13,222 bases of DNA from JBOGXF01 sp050694275. GTDB lineage: Bacteria > Actinomycetota > CADDZG01 > WHSQ01. Within the stretch, counting starts at the first letter, position 1; every line of letters begins with the position of its first letter. The stretch lies in contig JBOGXF010000167.1 of NCBI GenBank assembly GCA_050694275.1, positions 1 to 13,222 on the forward strand, written 5' to 3'. The notes under the pieces were generated by a model. That model searched no databases, was not told where the DNA came from, and saw only the letters and a program-made list of their open reading frames with translations. Positions 6,977 to 12,586 of the stretch are shown here, one piece after another. Made by a program: the position numbers and the translations under genes.

Positions 6977-7648
6977 CTACCGATCCCCCGCTCGGCTCCC
7001 GACAAGCTCGAAATGCCACGGCTCGTTCGGCAGCGGTCGATGCAGCGGCAACCCAAGCTCGCGCACGAGTCGCGCGGCGAGATCGAGATCGCCTCCGAGG
7101 TCGACCGCGAGCCCCTGGTTGTGCATGGAGCGTCCCGGCGGGGCGACCCAGTCGTCGGCGGCCTCCGCGCTCCCGTAGCGACGCAGCGCATCGGCCCAGA
7201 GCGCCGCCTGCTCCTCGGGCGACCGGTACCCGGAGACCACCCGAACCGCACCGTGTGCGGCGGAGATCAGCCGCCTTACCGCCCGCGCGAGGTCGGGATG
7301 AAGCCCGTCGACGGAGGCCGGGACGGCCGGCAAGAGGGCCTCGGGATCGAAGATCGCCCGGGAGCGTGCCCGCACGCCGTCGATCTCGACCGCGACCGAC
7401 GCCTCGAGACCGCCGGGATCGCACGAGCACGAGATCAACGCGGCTCCGTTCCGCGCCGCGTAGGAGCGGGCCGCCGCTTCGGGCGCGCCGCCACCGTAGG
7501 GAGTCGACTCGGCGACGGCCGCCAGCGCGGCCGCGTCGGCCGCGATCTGGGCACGCGCTCTGAGCGTCGCCGCGTCGGCGAGGTCGGCCGCAAACGTCCC
7601 GAGCGCGAAGGTGAGGGCCGCGGCAATCGCCACGAAGATGAAGCTCAC
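6977..7648 (-). CDS. TadE/TadG-like minor pilin fused to VanY-type (M15) peptidoglycan carboxypeptidase
   Basis: Two-part protein of 223 residues. Residues 1-20 form a hydrophobic helix followed by ADLADAATLRARAQIAADAAALAAVAE (21-47, key motif AADAAALAA), typical of TadE/TadG-like proteins of the actinobacterial Tad neighbourhood (Rv3654c type). From about 112 it becomes an M15 peptidase: SGYRS (139-143), SMHNQGLAVD (174-183, zinc ligands H176 and D183) and NEPWHFEL (208-215, catalytic E209 and zinc ligand H212). All expected M15B residues are present, so D,D- or L,D-type peptide cleavage in peptidoglycan is likely, on the outer side of the membrane. The ordinary neighbourhood member is only about 100 residues and ends before the enzyme part. 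The start is GTG at 7646-7648, overlapping the TadE stop by 4 bases. The family halves are clear; the fusion is unusual. Confidence 0.9.
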   Translation of the reverse strand: MSFIFVAIAAALTFALGTFAADLADAATLRARAQIAADAAALAAVAESTPYGGGAPEAAARSYAARNGAALISCSCDPGGLEASVAVEIDGVRARSRAIFDPEALLPAVPASVDGLHPDLARAVRRLISAAHGAVRVVSGYRSPEEQAALWADALRRYGSAEAADDWVAPPGRSMHNQGLAVDLGGDLDLAARLVRELGLPLHRPLPNEPWHFELVGSRAGDR

Positions 7649-8034
7649 GGCTGCTCGATTCTCATCGTGGCGGCCGCGGCGAGCGTCGCGCGCGCGAACA
7701 GCTCGCCGATCAGCGGCACGCGCCCCTGGGGTCGGTAAGACAGCTTCACCGTGAGCGGCTCGCCCTGGACGCGCTCTTCCGGGCGCGGCGTGATAGTCAG
7801 CTCGATCGAGTCAAGTCCCGAGGTGCGCGCGGCGGCGCGCACCTCGCTGGGATCAGGATCGACGACCGCGATGCGCGCCGCCTCGCGCGCCGCGTTGACG
7901 AGTCGAACTTGATCGGTTACCAGAAGACCGATCTCGAACAGAGCGGCGAGGATGATCACCGCGAGGGGCAGCGCGAGGGCAAGCTCGACGGTGGCTTGCC
8001 CTCGCTGCCCGCGCGCCGCGCGAGCGCGGTGCAC
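7645..8034 (-). CDS. tadE: TadE-like minor pilin
   Basis: 129-residue pseudopilin of the Tad/Flp system. The N-terminus has a basic leader followed by RGQATVELALALPLAVIILA (residues 11-30). This is a class IV prepilin signature: predicted cleavage falls after Gly12, with Glu at mature position 5 (E17), then a single hydrophobic helix. The segment after the helix (LVNAAREAARIAVVDPDP) is the usual TadE pattern, and the rest is a small extracytoplasmic domain. The start is GTG at 8032-8034, 2 bases after the stop of the pilin gene. Its own stop overlaps the GTG of the TadE-VanY gene, so the three are coupled. No prepilin peptidase gene is seen in the window; it must be encoded elsewhere. Confidence 0.92.
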   Translation of the reverse strand: MHRARAARGQRGQATVELALALPLAVIILAALFEIGLLVTDQVRLVNAAREAARIAVVDPDPSEVRAAARTSGLDSIELTITPRPEERVQGEPLTVKLSYRPQGRVPLIGELFARATLAAAATMRIEQP

Positions 8035-8036
8035 GA

Positions 8037-8216
8037 CTAGCCTCCGGCTCGCTTGATGAGGCCGGAGACGATGGTCGAGAACATCTCGGAGAGTGCCCCG
8101 CCCTTGACGAACGCGGCAAACGCTCCCACGACGAGCCCGGCGACCAGCAGCACCAGCGCATACTCCGCGGTCGTCTGGCCGCCCTGGCCGTACGCCAGGC
8201 TTCGGAGTCGGTCCAA
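8037..8216 (-). CDS. Flp-type major pilin (DUF4244-like)
   Basis: Small pilin of 59 residues. The sequence YGQGGQTTAEYALVLLVAGL (residues 9-28) carries the Flp prepilin signature: predicted cleavage after Gly13 gives a mature protein starting QTTAEY, with Glu at +5 and Tyr at +6. One hydrophobic helix and a short tail (GGALSEMFSTIVSGLIKRAGG) follow, as in DUF4244 pilins beside actinobacterial tad genes. I place the start at TTG 8214-8216 because a strong ribosome site, AAAGGGAGG (8222-8230), lies 5 bases upstream. The frame continues up to another TTG at 8264, but that extension would contain the ribosome site and has no pilin similarity. It is the first gene of the pilin sub-operon, behind its own promoter-sized gap with a CRP-like site and a hairpin. 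Confidence 0.9.
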   Translation of the reverse strand: MDRLRSLAYGQGGQTTAEYALVLLVAGLVVGAFAAFVKGGALSEMFSTIVSGLIKRAGG

Positions 8217-8234
8217 CGGCACCTCCCTTTGCGG

Positions 8235-8253
8235 GACCGGCCCTCTGCCGGTC
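8235..8253 (-). other. Hairpin in the 5' leader of the pilin gene
   Basis: Perfect 7-bp inverted repeat, GACCGGC (8235-8241) and GCCGGTC (8247-8253), with a 5-base loop. It lies 4 bases from the pilin ribosome site. No run of T follows it on the minus strand, so it does not look like an intrinsic terminator. A leader hairpin that stabilises the abundant pilin mRNA, or one that tunes its translation, is the likelier reading. Confidence 0.5.
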
Positions 8254-8256
8254 GGG

Positions 8257-8292
8257 TGCCTCAATCCGACGACGAAGAAAAAGCCCTGTCAG
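8257..8292 (-). promoter_or_regulatory. Candidate promoter of the pilin sub-operon
   Basis: On the minus strand CTGACA (8287-8292) is followed after 17 bases by TCGGAT (8264-8269). The -10 match is weak, as expected for an activator-dependent promoter. Transcription would begin near 8257, giving a leader of about 40 bases that contains the hairpin. The CRP-like palindrome would then be centred about 41.5 bases upstream, the classical class II activator position. Confidence 0.35.
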
Positions 8293-8306
8293 TGACGCGC
8301 GTCACA
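8291..8306. promoter_or_regulatory. CRP/FNR-type operator upstream of the pilin genes
   Basis: AGTGA-CGCGCG-TCACA matches the CRP consensus TGTGA-N6-TCACA at 9 of the 10 defined positions and contains a perfect 14-bp palindrome (8292-8305). It lies in the 100-base gap between the DUF192 gene and the pilin gene, overlapping the candidate -35. A second site with the same CGCGCG centre lies at 11741-11756. Confidence 0.6.
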
Positions 8307-8316
8307 CCAGGCGGAG

Positions 8317-8823
8317 CTAACGCGTGATAGTGATTCGGTCCCCTTCTTCGACGCCCCATCGCTCGAACGCTCCCTGGTTGACCTCGAGGGCACCGAAGTA
8401 CGCGACGCCCGGGTCATAGATCTCGCACGGATCCTCCTCGCACGGCTCCATGTCGAGGATCTCGAGGATTGTTCCCTCCTCGTCGAAGAACGCGATCGAC
8501 AGCGGTATGAGTGTGTTCTTCATGTAGAAGCCGCCGCTGGTCTCGTCGAAGTAGATGAATGCCATTCCGCTGTCGGCCGGGAGGCACTCGCGGAACATGA
8601 GGCCCCTGAACCTCTGTTCGTCCCTCTCGGCGACCTCGAGGTCGATCAGAACCGACTCCTCGCCGGTGTCGATCAACGCCCGTCCGGTGCCGAAAGTCGG
8701 ACCGGACCGGGGCGCGGTCGGCGGCGGACAGCCCTCTGGCTCGCGCGCGGTTTCATCGGAGTTGCCCCCGCCGCATGCACCGATCACGAGCGCGATGACC
8801 AGCAGGAACGTGGCCCGTTTCAT
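8317..8823 (-). CDS. DUF192-domain lipoprotein
   Basis: 168-residue predicted lipoprotein. The signal peptide MKRATFLLVIALVIGAC ends in a lipobox (IGAC) with lipidated Cys17, then a low-complexity linker to about residue 45. The DUF192 domain (COG1430) fills the rest: VAERDEQRFRGLMFRE (64-79), DSGMAFIYFD (84-93), GFYMKNTLIPLSIAFFDEEG (98-117) and the terminal GALEVNQGAFERWGVEEGDRI. Its biochemical role is unknown. Four further cysteines (32, 80, 128, 133), two of them in MEPCEEDPCEIYDPG, could form a disulfide outside the membrane. The start is ATG at 8821-8823 with no obvious ribosome site, 15 bases after the TadB/TadC stop, so it is probably in the same transcript. It ends just before the pilin promoter gap, placing it inside the pilus locus. 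Confidence 0.92.
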   Translation of the reverse strand: MKRATFLLVIALVIGACGGGNSDETAREPEGCPPPTAPRSGPTFGTGRALIDTGEESVLIDLEVAERDEQRFRGLMFRECLPADSGMAFIYFDETSGGFYMKNTLIPLSIAFFDEEGTILEILDMEPCEEDPCEIYDPGVAYFGALEVNQGAFERWGVEEGDRITITR

Positions 8824-8838
8824 CCATACAGCATGGCA

Positions 8839-9786
8839 TCACGCGGACGCGAGTCCTCGTAGGAACGGAACCACCCCCAGCAGGACGTACGCGGGGAGCA
8901 CGCAGACCGTCAGCGGCACGACCATGAGGACGGGAGCCCGTCGCAGCGCGGTCTCGTGCTCACGGTCCTGCTGCGCGTCGCGCTCCTCGGCGAACGCGTC
9001 GAGCGCGTCGGCAACCGGCACCCCGAACTCGTCCGATCGCTTGAGCGCGGCGCCGAGACCACGCAGAGAATCAGACGAGGATCGCATCAGTGCGTCCGGC
9101 CAGCGAGCGCCCAGGGTGACCGCCCGTCGAGCGCGCGCCATCGCCTCGACGAGGTCGCCGGGAGTGCTCTCACACGCCGCATTCAGAGCCGCGCCCGGCT
9201 CGACTCCGCCTCGAACCACCGACGCGACGAGCCGCCCGAGCAACGCTCCGCCGTCCGCTTCCGGGGGCCGCGGCACGAGCTTCGCCATCCATCGCATCCC
9301 GGCGAGCGCGAGCCCGGCCCCCGTAAGGAGCACGAACAGTCCGCTCGCATCGAGCACCAGAGCGCGGGCGAATGGCATCACCGGCACGAGCGCGAGCGGG
9401 AGCCCCGCCACGAGGCGCGCCGACAACCTCGCTCCTGCGCTCGCGGCGCGGGCCGCGGCCTGCCTCTCGGCACGGCGCTGTATCTGATCGGCGACCGACT
9501 CCAAGGATCGCGCGCCGTCCCCCCCGACCCGTCCGTGAACCACGAGGACCGCCTTGACGAGACGCACGTCGGGACCGAGTTCGTCTTCGAGACGATCGAG
9601 CGCGCGGCCGAGCTCTTGGCCGAGAGCGACTCGTCGCCGGAGTCGTCGGAGGGAGGGCCTGAGATCGTCGGGGGCGGTTTCGGGCCACGCGTCGAGCGTC
9701 TGGTCGATCGTCAGTCCGGAACGGAGCAGCGCAGCCAGGACGCGCACCGCCGCTGCCGTATCCCCGTGCTCGCCGACGGCTCTCAC
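8839..9786 (-). CDS. Tad pilus platform protein with two T2SSF domains (TadB/TadC-like fusion)
   Basis: Predicted inner-membrane platform protein of 315 residues. A first helical T2SSF-type domain spans about 10-118 (LAALLRSGLTIDQTLDAWPE, then LGQELGRALDRLEDELG). Two membrane helices follow (about 122-143 and 147-167). A second T2SSF-like domain spans about 180-284 (LLGRLVASVVRGGVEPGAALNAACE, then LKRSDEFGVPVADALDAFAEE), and a final helix lies at 285-309. In the Mycobacterium neighbourhood these are two separate proteins (Rv3658c and Rv3657c); here one frame carries both, more like GspF. The start is GTG at 9784-9786, overlapping the TadA stop (GTGA). The open frame continues to 10158, but that part lies inside TadA in another frame and is Arg-rich without domain similarity. 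It would work with the TadA ATPase to assemble the pilus. Confidence 0.88.
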   Translation of the reverse strand: MRAVGEHGDTAAAVRVLAALLRSGLTIDQTLDAWPETAPDDLRPSLRRLRRRVALGQELGRALDRLEDELGPDVRLVKAVLVVHGRVGGDGARSLESVADQIQRRAERQAAARAASAGARLSARLVAGLPLALVPVMPFARALVLDASGLFVLLTGAGLALAGMRWMAKLVPRPPEADGGALLGRLVASVVRGGVEPGAALNAACESTPGDLVEAMARARRAVTLGARWPDALMRSSSDSLRGLGAALKRSDEFGVPVADALDAFAEERDAQQDREHETALRRAPVLMVVPLTVCVLPAYVLLGVVPFLRGLASA

Positions 9787-10817
9787 TTCACTTCGAGGAT
9801 CTGCCGCACCCGGCGGCGACCGCCGGAATCTCGTTCGAGATGCACGACGGCGTCGACCGCTCGTCGCACTCGTGCGGCGATCGATTCCTCGCGCGCACCT
9901 GATCCGGCCCCGAGCGCGAGTTCCACCAATCGATCCAGCGCATCGCGGGCCGAGCGCGCATGCACAGTGAGCATCGAGCCGCGGTGACCGGTGGCTAGCG
10001 CGGCGAGCGCGTCGAGAGCCTCCGGCCCCCGCACCTCGCCGATCACGATGCGGTCGGGTCGCATGCGCAGCGCGGCGCGCACGAGAGCGGTCGCGTCCAG
10101 CGCCCCCTTGCCCTCGACGTTGGGGGGGCGGGTGATCAGCGACACGGCATGTTCGCACGCCGACCTCAGTTCCGGGGTCTCCTCGATGGTGACCACGCGC
10201 TCGCTCGGCGGAACGAGCGACAGCAGCGCGTTGAGCAGGGTCGTCTTGCCGCTACCGGTCGCGCCGGAGACGATCAGGGTCGCCCGCCGGGCGACGAGCG
10301 CGGCGAGGACATCGGCCTCCTCGTCCGTGGCCGTGCCTCGAGCCCTGAGGTCGTCGAGCGTCAGAGAACGACGGGGAAAGCGCCTGATCGACAGAAGCGG
10401 ACCGTCCGGAGCGACCGGCGGCAGGACGACGTGAATTCGCGACCCGTCGGGCAGCCGCCCGTCGGCGATGGGACGGGACGCATCGGCGCGGCTGTTGGCT
10501 CGCGCCAGCAACCGGTCGACCAGACTCCGGAGCTCCGCCGCCGACGCGAACGAGATGTCGCACCGTTCGATGCCCCGCGCCCGCTCGACGTACACCTGGT
10601 CGGGGCCGTTGACGAGCACGTCGGTGACGTCGTCGGTCATCACCCCGGTGAGGGGACCGTATCCGTCGATGAAGTCGGCGGCTCGACCCACGGCCTCGGC
10701 GAGGCCGGCGCCTTCGCCCCACGACGCAACGAGATCGCGGATCGCGAGCCGGCGGGCCGCGGGATCGAGGTCTGCGAGCTCGTCGTGTTCGAACAGCAGC
10801 TCGCGAAGCTCTCTCAT
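9783..10817 (-). CDS. tadA: TadA-family secretion/pilus-assembly ATPase
   Basis: Cytoplasmic hexameric ATPase of the type II/IV secretion superfamily that powers Tad pilus assembly; 344 residues, with the N-terminal domain shorter than in proteobacterial TadA. The N-terminal domain includes GYGPLTGVMTDDVTDVLVNG (52-71, PL.. and VLVNG motifs) and the arginine-rich LLSIRRFP (141-148). Walker A is GATGSGKT (185-192), the Asp box is VTIEETPEL (209-217), Walker B is RIVIGEVRG (256-264) and the His box is TGHRGSMLTVHA (276-287). All catalytic motifs are intact. The start is ATG at 10815-10817, overlapping the upstream stop as ATGA. A longer frame to 11036 is only overlap with the upstream gene. It is followed directly by the T2SSF protein in a coupled cluster. 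Confidence 0.95.
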   Translation of the reverse strand: MRELRELLFEHDELADLDPAARRLAIRDLVASWGEGAGLAEAVGRAADFIDGYGPLTGVMTDDVTDVLVNGPDQVYVERARGIERCDISFASAAELRSLVDRLLARANSRADASRPIADGRLPDGSRIHVVLPPVAPDGPLLSIRRFPRRSLTLDDLRARGTATDEEADVLAALVARRATLIVSGATGSGKTTLLNALLSLVPPSERVVTIEETPELRSACEHAVSLITRPPNVEGKGALDATALVRAALRMRPDRIVIGEVRGPEALDALAALATGHRGSMLTVHARSARDALDRLVELALGAGSGAREESIAARVRRAVDAVVHLERDSGGRRRVRQILEVK

Positions 10818-11707
10818 GCGCGCTCGAGCGCCCGGGCCAGGTTGTGGACCCGGGCGCGCCACGGAGACCACTGCGACCGAACCAGCTCTCCGGCGTCCTC
10901 GGCGTCGCGCAGCGCGGGACAGCGCGGCAGCCACAACGCGACCTTCCGGCCGAGAATGCTCTGGAGGCGGGCGCGCGACGCCTCTCCGCCGGGACCGGTC
11001 CGGTTGGCCACCACGGCCCACCGGCTCCCGGGCCACGACTCAAGCAGAGCGCGTGCCCGGTGAGCGCACGCGATCGTCGGAGTCATCACGAGAACCGCCG
11101 CCGCGCAGTCGTTCAGCGCGTGCCCGACGCGCGAGTCGTCGTCGACAATCACCCGCGCGAAGCTCTCGCGTGCCCTGGCCAACGGCGCGCCGGGATCGCC
11201 GTCGGAATCGCGCGGCGCGAACAGCGCCCTGAAACCGCCGGAGAGGGGCAACGCGCTGAGCCGCAGCGAATCCTCGTCGTCACCGACTTCGGCCCAGGTG
11301 CGCACTTCCTTTCCGCCGAGCCCGGCGCGCTCGAGGCCGCCGCGGCGACGGTCGACCTCCAGGTAGCAGGTTTCGGCCGACGAGGCGATGACCGAAGAGA
11401 GATGAAACGCGATGCTCGTTGCGCCGACCCCACCGGCCGCGCCGACCACGGCATAGATTCTCGCCCCGCGCCGGAGCCGAGCCGCGACCTCGGCAACGAC
11501 CCCCGAAGACTCGGCCGGATCGAAGACGACCCCGTCGGCGCCCACCGCTGCGGCCAAGTCCGAACCCCACACGACCACGTCTGCATCGGGTGGCGGGTCC
11601 TCGAACAGCCGGACCGACCACGACGCCGGAGCGCCGTCGAACGCCTTGGCCGCCCTGAGGCGGATGCCATCCTCGCGGCTCACTATCGCGATCCGGGACA
11701 CGTCCAT
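10814..11707 (-). CDS. CpaE/TadZ-like (Ssd-type) ParA-family pilus-locus protein with degenerate P-loop
   Basis: 297-residue MinD/ParA-fold protein. In Tad systems CpaE/TadZ positions the pilus machinery, and the mycobacterial homologue Ssd (Rv3660c) is annotated as a septum-site regulator. The first about 80 residues form a receiver-like/atypical domain. The P-loop region reads VVGAAGGVGATSIA (87-100): it keeps the GGVG core but both lysines of the deviant Walker A are absent. LEVDRRRGGLE (116-126) corresponds to the A' segment and RVIVDDDS (185-192) to Walker B. ATP hydrolysis is therefore doubtful. I favour ATG at 11705-11707. A TTG 18 bases upstream and a GTG at 11699-11701, with GGGG about 7 bases before it, are alternatives, as no start has a clear ribosome site. 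It leads the coupled tad cluster and faces the HAD gene across a 71-base gap. Confidence 0.88.
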   Translation of the reverse strand: MDVSRIAIVSREDGIRLRAAKAFDGAPASWSVRLFEDPPPDADVVVWGSDLAAAVGADGVVFDPAESSGVVAEVAARLRRGARIYAVVGAAGGVGATSIAFHLSSVIASSAETCYLEVDRRRGGLERAGLGGKEVRTWAEVGDDEDSLRLSALPLSGGFRALFAPRDSDGDPGAPLARARESFARVIVDDDSRVGHALNDCAAAVLVMTPTIACAHRARALLESWPGSRWAVVANRTGPGGEASRARLQSILGRKVALWLPRCPALRDAEDAGELVRSQWSPWRARVHNLARALERA

Positions 11708-11740
11708 GCCCCAAGGGTCACGCAATCTTCATGGGCTCGC

Positions 11741-11756
11741 TGTGGCGCGCGTCACA
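11741..11756. promoter_or_regulatory. CRP/FNR-type operator between the tad cluster and the HAD gene
   Basis: TGTGG-CGCGCG-TCACA matches TGTGA-N6-TCACA at 9 of the 10 defined positions. It sits in the middle of the 71-base gap (11708-11778) between two divergent starts. It is centred 41.5 bases from the favoured ATG of the CpaE-like gene and about 30 bases from the HAD start, so it could activate one direction and block the other. The centre is identical to that of the site at 8291-8306. Confidence 0.55.
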
Positions 11757-11766
11757 GCGCGCGGTC

Positions 11767-11779
11767 CACAATCGTTGTA
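11767..11779 (+). promoter_or_regulatory. Candidate -10 element for leaderless transcription of the HAD gene
   Basis: CACAAT (11767-11772) lies 6 bases before the ATG at 11779, and the gene has no ribosome site. This is the geometry of a leaderless transcript starting at the A of the ATG, common in actinobacteria. No convincing -35 is present; the corresponding region is occupied by the CRP-like palindrome. Confidence 0.4.
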
Positions 11780-12579
11780 TGGAGGCGGCGTTCTTCGATC
11801 TCGACAAGACCATCGTGGCGCGGTCGAGCCCGCTCGCGTTCGGACGCTCGTTCTTTAGAGAGGGTTTGATCACTCGCTCGTGGCTGCTGAAATCGGTCTA
11901 TGCGCAACTCCTCTTCCATCTCATGGGCGCGGACGAGGACAAGATGGAGCGCATGCGCGAGGAAGCAGCAAAGATGGCCGAGGGGTGGGAGCAGGAAAAA
12001 GTCCGCCAGGTCGTCACCGAGGTTCTAGAAGAGGTCATCTCGCCCCTCATTTACGCCGAGGCGCTCGAGCTCATTCACGACCATCGCGCCGCCGGCCGCC
12101 TCGTCTGCATCGTGTCGTCATCGCCCGAGGAGATCGTGGAGCCGTTAGCCCGGATGATCCGGGTCGGTCGCTTCATCGCCACCAAGCCCAAGATCGTCGA
12201 CGGCAAATACACGGGGGAACTCGACTTCTACTGTTACGGGCCCCACAAGGTCGAAGCGATACGAGGCCTCGCCGAGGAGCTCGGGATCGATCTCGACGGC
12301 TCCTTCGCGTATTCAGATTCGGCGACCGACCTGCCGATGTTGGAAGTGGTCGGCAATCCCGTCGCGGTCAACCCCGACAAGGAGCTCCGCCGTGTGGCCG
12401 AGGAGCGGGGGTGGCGGATCGAGGCGTTCCGCAACCCGGTGTCGCTGCAGGACCGGCTGCCGCAGCTCAGGGCGCCGGAGGTGACGCTCGTGAACGGCCT
12501 GGTGGCGGCCGGGGCGGTGGCGGGGATCGCGGCGCTGGCCTGGTGGATTGCCAAGAGAACGGCAGAGGGGACGGAATAG
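11779..12579 (+). CDS. HAD-IB family phosphatase with C-terminal membrane helix (Rv3661/CicA-like)
   Basis: Haloacid dehalogenase-superfamily hydrolase, subfamily IB, 266 residues. Motif I is FFDLDKTIV (residues 5-13, nucleophile D7 and acid/base D9), motif II is CIVSSSP (110-116), motif III includes Lys157 (GPHKVEAI) and motif IV is YSDSATDLPML (178-188, D180 and D184). It probably removes phosphate from a small molecule or lipid-linked substrate; the substrate is unknown. A hydrophobic stretch at about 237-258 (LVNGLVAAGAVAGIAALAWWIA) suggests a C-terminal membrane anchor, as in relatives of this subgroup. The start is ATG at 11779, where the family sequence begins. The frame extends back to 11731, but that part lies in the operator. 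Its divergent placement beside tad genes is conserved in actinobacteria (Rv3661 next to Rv3660c). A possible downstream partner begins 7 bases after its stop. Confidence 0.92.
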   Translation: MEAAFFDLDKTIVARSSPLAFGRSFFREGLITRSWLLKSVYAQLLFHLMGADEDKMERMREEAAKMAEGWEQEKVRQVVTEVLEEVISPLIYAEALELIHDHRAAGRLVCIVSSSPEEIVEPLARMIRVGRFIATKPKIVDGKYTGELDFYCYGPHKVEAIRGLAEELGIDLDGSFAYSDSATDLPMLEVVGNPVAVNPDKELRRVAEERGWRIEAFRNPVSLQDRLPQLRAPEVTLVNGLVAAGAVAGIAALAWWIAKRTAEGTE

Positions 12580-12586
12580 TCTGGAG

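Noticed and set aside
9787..10158. N-terminal extension of the T2SSF protein by 124 residues
   Set aside because: Arg-rich and fully inside tadA in another frame. The GTG at 9784-9786 overlapping the tadA stop is the natural start.
10818..11036. N-terminal extension of TadA by 73 residues
   Set aside because: Lies within the CpaE-like gene and is Arg/Pro-rich; the ATG in the ATGA overlap begins the family sequence.
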